Shown here piece by piece: positions 25,905 through 35,207 of a stretch of 47,546 bases of DNA. The notes below the pieces were generated by a model. The model was not told the DNA's origin, did not search any database, and saw only the letters and a list, made by a program, of their open reading frames with translations. The stretch is from Caballeronia choica (GTDB lineage: Bacteria; Pseudomonadota; Gammaproteobacteria; Burkholderiales; Burkholderiaceae): positions 1 to 47,546 of the forward strand of contig NZ_FCON02000060.1 of assembly GCF_001544535.1 (NCBI RefSeq), read 5' to 3'. Position 1 is the first letter of the stretch; every line of letters begins with the position of its first letter. Position numbers and translations under genes: made by a program.

Positions 25905-25933
25905 GTTATAGACATGTCAATTTCACAAGTCAA
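25905..25933 (-). promoter_or_regulatory. Sigma-70 promoter of the tubulin-like operon
   Basis: On the minus strand TTGACT, exactly 17 bases, then TATAAC. Both boxes are close to consensus, so basal initiation should be strong and control would fall on the leader terminator. The region is AT-richer than its surroundings. Confidence 0.75.
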
Positions 25934-26025
25934 GCGCGGGTTTTTTCGGATCGCAGCGGCTAACGGGAGACATTCACGCGTTCAATATCAGCGATGCGTT
26001 CGCCTCAGACCAGTTATCCGCATAC

Positions 26026-26563
26026 TTAAAACTTAACTAGAGAACCGTTCTCCTCGCTTTCAGCCACCCTTGCATCTCCGGGACATCCGGGAGGCTCGCG
26101 CGAAACCCGAAATGCGCGCGGCAACGCCGACGCCACGCATACCGGCGACGCGATGACCGTACTCATCGACGCTCCTTCGAAGTTGAACTGTGCCGCGTGC
26201 GCGACCTGCAGGTGCCCCGCACTGCGGCGCGATCGAATCAGTTGCCAGATTTGGTGCCGCAAGCGCACGAACTCCGGCGTCGCGCGCAGGCCCACGGTCG
26301 GGTCGCCCTTGGGCACGTGCACTGGCAACGAATGCGTGATGCGCCCTTGCGCTGCGGCCATCACGAGCACGCGCTGGCCGAGATAGATGGCTTCGTCGAT
26401 CGAATGCGTGATGAACACGACCGTTGTGCCCGTCCGCCTCCAGATGCTCAGCAGTTCGTCCTGCGAGGCTTCGCGCGCGTGGGCATCGAGCGCGGCAAAG
26501 GGCTCATCCATCAGCAGCACGTCGGGCTCGTAAGCGAGCGAGCGGAACTCAAGCTGATCGACG
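26026..26563 (-). pseudogene. Remnant of an SsuB/TauB-like ABC ATPase fused to the start of its permease gene
   Basis: After an in-frame stop the strand reads SLAYEPDVLLMDEPFAALDA (Walker B and D-loop) and TTVVFITHSIDEAIYLGQRV (switch histidine), the C-terminal half of a nitrate/sulfonate/taurine-type ATPase. Walker A and the signature are absent. The frame runs past the normal end into MSTVIASPVCVASALPRAFR, which has its own AAGGAG ribosome site and looks like the start of the partner permease, then stops at 26026. Both proteins are incomplete. Confidence 0.8.
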
Positions 26564-26582
26564 AATTACGTCTTCGGTGCGA

Positions 26583-27437
26583 TCAGGCGGACAATTGACT
26601 AGTAGGGTCCCTCACGCCTTCGATGGCAGGCGCCGTCTGACCCGCTCGAATGAATCCATCGGCGCTTTCGTCCTTCAGCGCGACGCCGGTCAGTCCTCGC
26701 TCTCGGGCGGCGGTGAGCAGATACACCAGCTTGAACGCGGCGACGTCATAGTTCAGGCCTTCCGGTCTAACGTTCGATATGCAGTTCCGTTCCGCGTCAC
26801 TTCGACCGATCCTGGGGCGATACGTCACATAGATCCCGAGGCTGGCGGGTGAACTCAGGCCCGGTCGCTCGCCGATCAGTACCACCACGACTTCGGCCCT
26901 CAGGATAGAACCGATTTCGTCGCCGATCGCCACTCGCGCCTGATGCGCGATGACGATCGGCCCGACGCGCCAGCCGCAAAGCTGCGCCGTCGTCCTTTCG
27001 ACCAGCGGTATCGCGTGACGTGACGCGGCGTTAGCGGAAAGGCCATCGGCGATGACGAACACGACATCAGGCCTTCTCTCCTCCTCCGTGAAGAACTTCC
27101 CTCGCGACAGGTTCGCCACGCTATCGTCGCGGAGCGCTCGCCCAAGGTCCGGCCGTCGCAGATATTGCTCGCGATTCGAGGCTGCGCTGCAAACGTCGAT
27201 CGTTACAAACCCCTTGCAATTTAGTTCCTGCCGCAGCGCCTGCGCATCCAGCGGCTGATGCACCGCGTCGCGGGCCTGGGCATGCGCGAGATTGAATGCC
27301 AGAAGCGGCGCGGTCGGCAGGCTGCTGCCGGCCCGTCCGAGCGCAATCCGGGCGTCGGTGAAGTGGCGCAATGCGTCCCACGGGTTGGCCGTGACTGAAC
27401 ACATCGCGCTTGCGCTCGCCTCATCTGGTTCGTTCAT
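26583..27437 (-). CDS. eutC: Ethanolamine ammonia-lyase small subunit, orphan
   Basis: 284 residues, apparently full length. EutC features are PWDALRHFTDARIALGRAGS, NLAHAQARDAVHQPLD, REQYLRRPDLGRAL, VVFVIADGLSANAASRHAIP, VVVVLIGERPGLSSPASLGI and the C-terminal NVRPEGLNYDVAAFKLVYLL. With EutB it forms the adenosylcobalamin-dependent enzyme that turns ethanolamine into acetaldehyde and ammonia. The ATG at 27437 has GGGAG upstream. eutB, normally directly upstream, is absent: a truncated MocR gene on the other strand begins at that point. Without EutB the protein should be inactive unless eutB lies elsewhere. Confidence 0.88.
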   Translation of the reverse strand: MNEPDEASASAMCSVTANPWDALRHFTDARIALGRAGSSLPTAPLLAFNLAHAQARDAVHQPLDAQALRQELNCKGFVTIDVCSAASNREQYLRRPDLGRALRDDSVANLSRGKFFTEEERRPDVVFVIADGLSANAASRHAIPLVERTTAQLCGWRVGPIVIAHQARVAIGDEIGSILRAEVVVVLIGERPGLSSPASLGIYVTYRPRIGRSDAERNCISNVRPEGLNYDVAAFKLVYLLTAARERGLTGVALKDESADGFIRAGQTAPAIEGVRDPTSQLSA

Positions 27438-27440
27438 CGA

Positions 27441-28183
27441 TCTCCCATCAGTTCACCTACTACGGCCTGAAGGCGCTGGCACCGGTATTTCAGTTCGAGA
27501 TCGTCGGCATCCCGAGCGACCGCGACGGTCTCCTGACGATGAGCATCGAGCGGCGCATGGCCCTCGTCGACATCGCGCGGCGGCATGGCGTGGCGATCAT
27601 CGAGGACGATGTCTACGGTCCGCTGGTCTCGCAGCGGCTGCCTACGATTGCGAGCCTGTGTCCTGAACTGACATTCCATATCGCCGCGACATCGAAGGTG
27701 CTTGCACCCGGCTTGCGGCTCGGTTATCTGCTGAGCCCGCCGGACAATTCGGCCCTCTGCGCGGAGGCGGTGCGCACCACCGCGTGGATGCCCGCGCCGA
27801 TGTCGATGCTGATCGCGTCGATCTGGATCGAGGATGGCACCGCGCAGCACATCATGGATGCTCAACTCACTGAGATCCGCGCGCGGCAGGATCTGGCGCG
27901 GGAACTGTTGCCGCAGGAACTGCTGCAGACGGACCCGGCATGCATGTTCGTCTGGCTCAAGCTGCCGGCACCATGGCGCGCCGACGATTTCGCCGCGAAC
28001 GCGAAAGCGCGCGGCGTCGTTGTCATGCCGTCGTCTGCGTTCGCGGTGGATCGTTCGGAAATCGAGCATGGCGTGCGGATCAACCTCGCATGTGCGAGCA
28101 GCCGGGAGCAGTTGGTCAGCGGACTACGGCTTTTGGCGAGCACGCTCAAGGACCGTCCACGTGCGCTATTTGGACAAATTTGA
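27441..28183 (+). pseudogene. C-terminal half of a MocR-type (GntR/aminotransferase) regulator
   Basis: The frame reads TYYGLKALAPVFQFEIVGIP, then VAIIEDDVYGPLVSQRLP (PLP-binding Asp region) and ATSKVLAPGLRLGYL (Schiff-base lysine), ending after a normal aminotransferase C-domain. The GntR helix-turn-helix and the first part of the aminotransferase domain are missing. The break coincides with the eutC start, so it marks the rearrangement junction. It is not expected to bind DNA. Confidence 0.82.
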
Positions 28184-28387
28184 AAAGCGTGGCGCGTGGC
28201 TCGGCAGCGAAGTTCTCGGCCTTTTGGAAAGCTGCTTAAGGCCGATGAGCTGTCATAGGTTCATGCATCTTCGAAGTCGGTTCGTCGGCCGTCATTGGTT
28301 CGACGACATGACAGCGGCAGGAATGGCGCTGCATTCGCACGACCGCCTTCCTATTGGATTTGCACCCCGTTATAAGTCTTTGGTTAG

Positions 28388-28735
28388 CTATATTTTGACG
28401 TCCTCCCATCGACGAATGCGTGGCATGTACGTGCTAATCCGGGCCTCTTCTGCGGTGTAGCCTTCCAGTGGAGAGATATCTTCAATGACATTAAGCAACA
28501 GAACCTGTGAGGTCTTGATCAACTCACTCTCCAGTTTCAGTGCTGCCAAGCGCGCCATGGGCTCAAACGTGACTGCGACCTGCATCTTGCAAATTTGCCA
28601 GCCCTTTACCTCGTCCCGCAAATGACGCAGCAGGCGGTCTCGTGGCCAAACGCTTATTCCGTAGTAGATGACATCTCCCCGATGATCCAGCAAGCGATAG
28701 AGGTAAATCCTTTGGTAAATCTCACGATCCCTTCA
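28388..28735 (-). CDS. GIY-YIG nuclease-like small protein, possibly truncated
   Basis: About 115 codons. The N-terminal stretch IYLYRLLDHRGDVIYYGISV matches the GIY-YIG pattern (IYLYR ... YYGIS), followed by PRDRLLRHL where the catalytic Arg is usual, and LESELIKTSQVLLLNVIEDI, which holds the family Glu. There is no ATG before the motif: the frame opens after a stop at about 28736, and only a TTG at 28693, inside the domain, is available. The start may be lost, so this may be a broken gene. Confidence 0.55.
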
Positions 28736-29438
28736 GCATCAACCTTGTAGCAGTCGCGATGACGTAGAAGTAAGTCGCGCCCCGATCGTTCTGTGAACGA
28801 AACCGGTCAAGTGTTCTCGCCCGCTTAAGAAGTCCTGGGAATGGAACGCCCTCGTCTCTCCTTCGTGGCCGGCGCTTCGGTACCGTGATGACACGGCCTC
28901 ACCATGAACGTAAGGCAAGGAACCCGTCGTCCACTGCCACATGCGGTAGCCATGAGCCGACGCGCAGCTGCCATATTGATCATTGCCTATTACGTACACG
29001 AAACGGCCCCCGCTTTCTGAAACTCCGTCCGAGCATGCACAGAAATCACCGTGTAATGCATATTCCGAATTTCATAGAAGTGTCACAGGTCAGGAAGATG
29101 ACATCGATGACCGTGCCTGTGCCTGCTTTGCGTGAGACTCACGGCTTTGGAATCCGGCCGGTCCCGGCGGTGAGGGAGCCATCCGAGTGACGGCTTTGTC
29201 GACGGGCGAGTGGCAACTATTGGCCGAGAGCCGCGGTTCGCAATGTTCACCGAATGCAGCCAAAAGATGATCTCCACATCTCGGTGAAGGGCGGCTTTGC
29301 GGAGCCGGCACCCAAAGGCAGCCGTCGGGCCAGGAGCGGTCACTCGATCTCGCCTCGCAGGTTTCTCAATAGCGGCCACCCGGGAGCCATGCCACGGAAT
29401 CGCCAGGTGGCCGTGGCATCGTACGGATCGTCCATGCA
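28736..29438. other. About 700 bases without a recognisable gene
   Basis: Several short open frames occur on both strands, but none combines a ribosome site with recognisable protein content. It borders the GIY-YIG fragment and a TetR gene and belongs to the decayed stretch that starts near 26026. Confidence 0.5.
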
Positions 29439-30104
29439 TTAGATGTGCTGGCGGGGCATCGTAGCGCTAATCGGGAGCGGATGAAGTTGAAGAAACGCAG
29501 CAGAGGCGTTGCGGGCACGTGCCGCGACTTCGCGTGAGTTCGGCCGCTCGGCGACGCCGAGCAGCAGACTGACCATCAAATTACCCCACAGCAACCCACC
29601 GAACTGTTCGGCAAGTTCCGCAGGACGGCCATTGAGAAGTCCGGACGCCTGGGCCCGAGTCATGATTTGACGCAAGGCGGCTCGACTCGTCTCGCGTCCT
29701 ATGGAGTCGAGCGCTTGCGCCACCTCGGGCGCGTCGACCGCTGCGGCGATCGCCAGTCGGAATACCGCAATGACCGTTGGATCGGTTATCTCGCGGACGA
29801 GCTTTGTCCCGAGGGAAGTCAGTACGTGCGCGAGGGTCTCGCGATCGTGCGGCACGGGCAAGTCAGCGGGTAACTGCAGTCGCGTAGCGCGTGCGCTGAT
29901 GCAAGCGATCAGCATTTCCTTCTTGTTGCCCACCAACGCGTACAGTTCTCGTTTTGAAACGCGCGCCCGCGTGGCGATCTCAAGCGTGCTGGCCGCCGCG
30001 TAGCCACTCTTCATGAACGCTGCGAAGGCTGCATCCAGGATGCGCGCGCGCACCTCGGTTTCGTCACCTTCCTGACGCTCTTTTGGTAGCGATGCCATGG
30101 TCAT
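29439..30104 (-). CDS. TetR-family regulator of the adjacent oxidoreductase
   Basis: About 221 residues. The DNA-binding domain is RARILDAAFAAFMKSGYAAA, then STLEIATRARVSKRELYALV, where the recognition helix SKRELY is typical. The C-terminal domain (RLAIAAAVDAPEVAQALDSI) resembles the AefR-like group. Tandem ATGs at 30110, 30107 and 30104 follow AAGAGAG; the third has the best spacing, and ATG 30098 is also possible. The gene is divergent from the NmrA-type gene, with two GGTAC-N6-GTACC sites between them. Confidence 0.87.
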   Translation of the reverse strand: MTMASLPKERQEGDETEVRARILDAAFAAFMKSGYAAASTLEIATRARVSKRELYALVGNKKEMLIACISARATRLQLPADLPVPHDRETLAHVLTSLGTKLVREITDPTVIAVFRLAIAAAVDAPEVAQALDSIGRETSRAALRQIMTRAQASGLLNGRPAELAEQFGGLLWGNLMVSLLLGVAERPNSREVAARARNASAAFLQLHPLPISATMPRQHI

Positions 30105-30115
30105 CATCATCTCTC

Positions 30116-30174
30116 TTGACAGTAGGTACCACACAGTACCATAATGGTTCCAACTTCTGGTACCTATGGGTACC
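30116..30174 (+). promoter_or_regulatory. Promoter with two GGTAC-N6-GTACC operators
   Basis: TTGACA (30116-30121), 18 bases, then CATAAT forms a plus-strand promoter for the oxidoreductase. Operator 1 (30125-30140) fills the spacer and operator 2 (30159-30174) lies around or just after the start of transcription. Their centres are 34 bases apart, on roughly the same DNA face. This layout suggests tight repression by the divergent TetR protein. Confidence 0.8.
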
Positions 30175-30193
30175 ACACCTGCTGGGAGACTAC

Positions 30194-31295
30194 CATGCTC
30201 AAGCCAAGGATCCTTGTGACCGGCGCGACCGGGAAGACAGGCAGCGTCGTCGTTGCGGAACTGCTGAAGGCCGGTTATCCCGTGCGCGCCATGGTGCACC
30301 GGGACGATGGCCGCAGCGCGCGGCTGAAAGCGCAGGGGGCCGAGATAGCGGTCGCCGACATGAGCGATTTCGAGCGCGTCGCCGAGGCGCTGAAGGACGT
30401 CCAGCGCGCTTACTATTGCCCTCCTTTCGATCCTTATATGATTCAGGGCGCGGTCGCATTCGCCGTTGCGGCCACGCAATCCCGGCTCGAACACATTGTC
30501 AGCCTGAGCCAATGGCTGTCGAGTCCCTCGCATCCCGCCCTCATGACCCGCCAGCACTGGCTCGTCGATCGGCTGTTCTCGATGACGCCCGGAGTCGCGC
30601 ATACGATCGTGAGGCCGGGCTTCTTCGCTGACGCCTACCTCGTAATGATCGGGTTTGCCGCGCACCTCGGAGTATTTCCCTGGATCTATGGCGATAGCCG
30701 TAACGCGCCACCGTCCAACGAGGACATCGCGCGAGTCGCCGTCGCAGCCCTGATGGATCCCGTGCAACACGCCGGGAAGAGCTACCGCCCCACTGGGCCG
30801 GAGCTCCTTGGCGCAAAGGACATGGCCAAGGCGATCGGCCGGGCCGTCGGGCGACCGGTCAGGGTCGTGCCGGCGCCGACCTGGCTATTCATGAAGGCCG
30901 CACGGATGGGCGGCTTGCCGATCGATGTGATCAGCGGCGTTCGCTACTACATTGACGATCACAAACGCGGGGCTTTTGAGCTGGGCGCACCGACCACCGA
31001 CGTGCTCGATGTGACCGGTCAGCCCGCAGAGGACTTCGAGACGATCGCGCGTCGCTACGCAGCGCTTCCACACAACCGGCGGACGCTCGGCAATTGGCTT
31101 CGCCAGTTCGCGGAGTTCGTGATCGCCCCGCTCAGCCCCGGTTTCGATCTCGAGCGCTACGACCGTGAACTGCGCCGACCGTTCCCGTCAGAACCGAAGT
31201 TTGCGCCTGAGTCCAAGGTCTGGCTGAGCGAGCATGCCATGGCCCACGTGGAGCCACGCGCCGCGATCGCAGCGCTACGCACGCTGCGCGCTTGA
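30194..31295 (+). CDS. NmrA-type NAD(P)-binding oxidoreductase
   Basis: 366 residues. An N-terminal Rossmann motif LVTGATGKTGSVVVAELLKA and a second strand with VRAMVHRDDGR fit the atypical SDR NmrA/quinone-reductase-like group. The C-terminal third (residues about 290-366) extends beyond the usual 290-residue size and is not recognised. The ATG at 30194 follows GGGAG. It forms a likely two-gene operon with the membrane protein gene downstream. The substrate is unknown; TetR control suggests a role against a reactive compound. Confidence 0.85.
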
Positions 31296-31338
31296 TTTCT
31301 CACAGTCGATCGCGGGATTTGAACCAAAGGAGAGACTC

Positions 31339-31872
31339 ATGCTGCCGCAACTCTGGTTTTTCGTTAGCATCGCATTCAGCTTCGGCACGTGGGGAATCGT
31401 CGCGAAGCGATACATCTGGCCAAAACTCCGCCTCCTGCGAAGGGCCGAAGCGCTGCGGCCTCTTCTCATCCTGCACAGCTTCCGCTTCATTGGGTTGGCA
31501 TTCCTCGTCCCAGGCGTCGTGTCGCCCGAACTGCCGCCTGCCTTCGCGTATTCCGCCGCCTACGGGGACCTCGTTGCGGCGACACTCGCGTTGCTCTCGC
31601 TGGTATCGCTGCCACGCCGGGCTGGCATTGTCATCGCATGGATCTTCAACTTGTGGGGCTTGGCGGATCTCTTGAACGCGTTCTATCAGGCCAATGATGC
31701 CGGGCTCGTGGCGGGGCAGCTGGGCGCCACCTACTTCATTCCGACTCTCGTTGTACCTCTACTGTTGATCACGCACGGACTCGTCTTCCGAATTCTTCTG
31801 CAACATCAAAGTCAGTCGTCAATGGGGAAAGCCGGCAGCCCGGCGAAGGGCTATCAAGTGGAGGGCCCATGA
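31339..31872 (+). CDS. Small integral membrane protein
   Basis: 177 residues with four or five hydrophobic segments (LWFFVSIAFSFGTWGIVAKR at the start, later GIVIAWIFNLWGLADLLNAF). I do not recognise a characterised family. The ATG at 31339 has AAGGAG at good spacing, 43 bases after the oxidoreductase stop, so it is probably co-transcribed and under the same TetR control. Confidence 0.75.
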   Translation: MLPQLWFFVSIAFSFGTWGIVAKRYIWPKLRLLRRAEALRPLLILHSFRFIGLAFLVPGVVSPELPPAFAYSAAYGDLVAATLALLSLVSLPRRAGIVIAWIFNLWGLADLLNAFYQANDAGLVAGQLGATYFIPTLVVPLLLITHGLVFRILLQHQSQSSMGKAGSPAKGYQVEGP

Positions 31873-32234
31873 TCGATGCAACAACCTCCACAGAGCCCCA
31901 ATCGGTCGGTTCGGCGACCCGATAGTCTGTGGTGGCGACTACATCAGTGTCCGCTAATAGGAGAGCAACCCGACGGCTCTGGGGTCGTCAACGAACATTG
32001 GATTTCCCCGACAGCGGCCATTCACGATCGACAAATTCAACCGGCCCACTGAATGACGCTGTTCTGGAAAGATACACGTCCGGCGCAAGCGCGCCGCAGG
32101 GGAAATGGCCCAAACCGTCGAGGTCAACGTTGCACGTCGCTATATGACAATGCCTCTGATTGAGCACGACAGCCCCTGCAAAACAGTAGCTTAAGCTATC
32201 ATTCAGGTTCGAATCCAACCGGCGAACGAGATCC
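31873..32234. other. Intergenic region before the MarR gene
   Basis: 362 bases without a recognisable gene. The last 60 bases are AT-richer (AAGCTATCATTCAG near 32190) and probably hold the MarR promoter. No clear inverted repeat was seen. Confidence 0.4.
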
Positions 32235-32825
32235 ATGACCACTTCCGATTCCAATCAACGACAGCCGCGCGCCCGAGAACGGAGCACGCAGCCGTTGCCC
32301 GCGGAACGTCCCGATCACGACCTCGACAATTCGATCGGATATCTGCTCAATCTCGCGGCGAGCATCATCGCGGCACGCTTCAGCGACGACCTCAAGTCCT
32401 ACGACATCAACCTTCAGGGTTGGCGCGTACTCGCGGCGCTCCGCCACGAAGACCATCAGACATTGTCCGATCTCGCGAGTCATACTGGGTCGGAACTATC
32501 GTATCTTTCACGCGCTGTGAGCGCCCTCGAAACAAAAGGCTATATCTGCCGCAGCGAGTCCGCCTCCGATCGCCGGACCATCCGTCTGTCGCTGACATCC
32601 GCGGGAGCGGACATCGTCAGCGAACTTGCACCGCGCGCCTGGCAAATCGAACGCGCATCTGTAAAGGGCGTATCGGCCCGCGAACTGGAAACCACGCTCA
32701 ATACCCTCCGAGCGGTCTACTCCAACCTTGTCGACAACTGCGAAGACGCGCCCGCGGTCAATCGTAAGCTCGCCGTCGCGCGTCGTGTTCGCAGGCGTGA
32801 AGCGGGCGAAAAAGCATCCGACTAA
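32235..32825 (+). CDS. MarR-family transcriptional regulator
   Basis: 196 residues. The winged-helix core reads LQGWRVLAALRHEDHQTLSD, then LASHTGSELSYLSRAVSALE (recognition helix) and GYICRSESASDRRTIRLSLT (wing with the DxR motif), a standard MarR order. A 30-residue polar N-terminal extension precedes it, and the tail is basic. It faces the catabolic operon at 32986-37869 and is the nearest candidate to control it, although its own promoter region lacks the AGTTGC palindromes found at 37890-37947. Confidence 0.88.
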   Translation: MTTSDSNQRQPRARERSTQPLPAERPDHDLDNSIGYLLNLAASIIAARFSDDLKSYDINLQGWRVLAALRHEDHQTLSDLASHTGSELSYLSRAVSALETKGYICRSESASDRRTIRLSLTSAGADIVSELAPRAWQIERASVKGVSARELETTLNTLRAVYSNLVDNCEDAPAVNRKLAVARRVRRREAGEKASD

Positions 32826-32923
32826 ACCGGGACGGGCGTCGGTATGCGCTGCCTGCCCACGCCATCGACGGGCGTAGGGTGCCCAAATAGAGGGTCCCCT
32901 TTTAACACAGGCGCGTACTGATT

Positions 32924-32947
32924 CCCGATGTCGACAGGCACATCGGG
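32924..32947. terminator. Hairpin between convergent MarR and FAH genes
   Basis: CCCGATGT, an eight-base loop and ACATCGGG form a perfect 8-bp stem in the 160-base gap between the two converging genes. There is no T-run, so its strength is uncertain. Confidence 0.4.
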
Positions 32948-32985
32948 GCGAGTGCGTGCATGTGAGGGGACGTTGTCGACATGCC

Positions 32986-33849
32986 TCACACCGGCTCGGC
33001 AATGACGCGATTTTCGATTGAACCAATTCCTTCTATTTCGGCCCGCATCACATCGCCTGCTCTCAAGTAAACAGGAGGGCTCATCGCGACGCCCACGCCC
33101 GACGGTGTGCCCGTCGCCAGCAAATCACCCGGTTCGAGCGTAAAGGCGGTGGACAGGTGAGCGATCTGGTCGTAGATGTCGTGAATCATCGCACCGGTCA
33201 TATCGTCCTGACGCAGCTCGTCGTTCACCCACATCCGCAAGCGCAAAGCGTGCGGGTCGCCGAGCTCGTCAGGGGTGACGATCCATGGTCCGGTGGGGCC
33301 ACAGGTGTCGAATGACTTGCCAATCGTCATGGTCTGCGTGGCGAGCTGCCAGTCGCGCACCGATACGTCATTGCACACCATGTAACCGGCGATCACCGAA
33401 CTCGCTGCTTCGCGGCTCACGTGCCGGCAGCGCTGGCCGATCACCACGCACAGTTCGACTTCATAATCGAGCTGCTCCGATACTGCGGGCAAGTGCACAT
33501 CACCGAACGGACCGTTGAGGCAGGAAACCTGTTTGTTGAACCAGACCTGGGTGGGCGGGGTCTGCACGCCGACCTTGGCCGCCTCCGCCACATGCTTCCG
33601 ATAGTTCATGCCGATCGCGAGATACTTGGACGGATTCGGCAGCGGAGCAAGCAGCGTGACCTGCGATAGCGCAACGGCGTGGCCGGGCAGCACGGCGCGC
33701 GCACGCGCAAGTGCATCCGGGCCAGCCTCCAGCAACTCCTTCATGGTGGCCGGCAAGGTCGGATCGTTGCGTGGCAGGTCAATCACGAGGTCGCCCTCCA
33801 CCTTGCCGATAGAGATGTGTGCGTCGTGCTGGTAAGTAACGAGTTTCAT
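32986..33849 (-). CDS. Fumarylacetoacetate hydrolase family protein (copy 1)
   Basis: 287 residues. The FAH catalytic domain is complete: GMNYRKHVAEAAK, then DYEVELCVVIGQRC (metal-binding E-x-E), YMVCNDVSVRDWQ (Asp ligand), TCGPTGPWIVTPDEL and LLATGTPSGVGV. The family cleaves C-C bonds of acylpyruvates or acts as hydratase/decarboxylase on oxo-dienoates formed after ring cleavage. It is the last gene of the monooxygenase-dioxygenase operon, 20 bases after the MFS stop. No purine-rich ribosome site precedes ATG 33849. Confidence 0.88.
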   Translation of the reverse strand: MKLVTYQHDAHISIGKVEGDLVIDLPRNDPTLPATMKELLEAGPDALARARAVLPGHAVALSQVTLLAPLPNPSKYLAIGMNYRKHVAEAAKVGVQTPPTQVWFNKQVSCLNGPFGDVHLPAVSEQLDYEVELCVVIGQRCRHVSREAASSVIAGYMVCNDVSVRDWQLATQTMTIGKSFDTCGPTGPWIVTPDELGDPHALRLRMWVNDELRQDDMTGAMIHDIYDQIAHLSTAFTLEPGDLLATGTPSGVGVAMSPPVYLRAGDVMRAEIEGIGSIENRVIAEPV

Positions 33850-33869
33850 GGATGTCAAAGGGAGGTGGA

Positions 33870-35207
33870 TTAAGCCAGGCTCGTACGGGGCGGATCTTCT
33901 GATGCTCCACCTTTTTCAAGAGTCTGGACGGGATACGGATAACTGCGCGGCAGACGCAGCAGCAGCCATCCGGCGCAAGTCAGTACACCCACGAACGCCA
34001 TGAGTGCGGGGCGGTAGGAACCCGTGGCATCGTAGGCAGCTCCCATCATGAAAGGCCCGAGTCCGGTACCGACGGTAAACACGGCGAACAGATAGCCGTA
34101 GATCTGTCCAAACGCGCGCAGGCCGAAATATCGACTCTGCAGATATGCGATGAGATCGACTTCCGCACCCATGCCGAGGCCGACCAGCACTGCACCGATT
34201 GTCGTGAGCGACACGTTGGCACTGCCCAGCAGTGCAATCACACCGGTGGCTGGCAGGATCACAAACGCGATCGCGACGTGGGGACCGAAAAACCGGTCGA
34301 GGAGGTAGCCGCACAACAAGCGGCCTGCGATCAATGACGCCCCGATGCCGGAAAACACGGCCACGGCCTGGCTCGCCGGAATGCCGCGGTCAGTCAGCAA
34401 CGGCACAAGGTGTACGACAGTGCCGTTGACAACGATCGGAATGCACAGGAACACTACCGCAAGCTTCCAGAAATCAGGGGTGCGCACTGCCTCACCCGCT
34501 TCGAGCCCCGGCAAGCCGGAGCCGCGCATGTCCGCCTCCCTAGTGCGAGGCGCGCCAGCTGGATCACGGATGAACAGCCCGACAGCGAGAAACGCGATGA
34601 CGAACACGGTCAGGCCGATCGCGACGTACGCGCCCCGCCATCCGAGCCTGTCGAGATACAACTGCGTGAGCCGCGGGACGAGTGCCGCACCTAAGCCCAC
34701 GCCCGTCAAGGCGATGCCCATTGCGAGGCCGCGCCGCCGATCGAATGCCGCGGCGATCGCCTTGGCATAGGGCAGCGGTGCCTGCCCGCCGCTGAACAGG
34801 CCCATCATCGCGAACATGGCCAGATATGCCGCGGGAATGGCCGGCGCCAGCGACATGACGGCGATGGCCAACGCAAAGAGCGCGATGGCAACCAGCGTGA
34901 CCTGCCTGATACCACGCCGGTCGATCAGTCTGCCAGCGACGGGCGTGGCAATCGCGGCGAAGATCGACCCCAGCATGACCGCGACGGACATCACGCTGCG
35001 ATTCCAGCCGAACTCCGCCATGATGGGCTTCATCAGCACCGATGTCGAAAACTGCAGGACGGTGACATTACCGACCGTCAGTCCCAGCAGCGAGCCAAAC
35101 ACGATCCACCAGCGGCTTCTGAACATCCATTGCACGATCATCTCCAGTTGTTTTTGTGGTCCTCGGGTATCCGCCAACCGGGGCGGCAAATCGGGGTTCG
35201 CCGTCAT
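33870..35207 (-). CDS. Major facilitator superfamily transporter
   Basis: 445 residues, about 12 hydrophobic segments. GRLIDRRGIRQVTLVAIALF is the family's loop 2-3 motif, and the half repeats near residue 240 (RTPDFWKLAVVFLCIPIVVN). The type resembles monocarboxylate/oxalate-formate-like importers near aromatic pathways. Its ATG overlaps the flavin reductase stop (ATGA), so translation is coupled. It probably imports the pathway substrate. Confidence 0.87.
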   Translation of the reverse strand: MTANPDLPPRLADTRGPQKQLEMIVQWMFRSRWWIVFGSLLGLTVGNVTVLQFSTSVLMKPIMAEFGWNRSVMSVAVMLGSIFAAIATPVAGRLIDRRGIRQVTLVAIALFALAIAVMSLAPAIPAAYLAMFAMMGLFSGGQAPLPYAKAIAAAFDRRRGLAMGIALTGVGLGAALVPRLTQLYLDRLGWRGAYVAIGLTVFVIAFLAVGLFIRDPAGAPRTREADMRGSGLPGLEAGEAVRTPDFWKLAVVFLCIPIVVNGTVVHLVPLLTDRGIPASQAVAVFSGIGASLIAGRLLCGYLLDRFFGPHVAIAFVILPATGVIALLGSANVSLTTIGAVLVGLGMGAEVDLIAYLQSRYFGLRAFGQIYGYLFAVFTVGTGLGPFMMGAAYDATGSYRPALMAFVGVLTCAGWLLLRLPRSYPYPVQTLEKGGASEDPPRTSLA

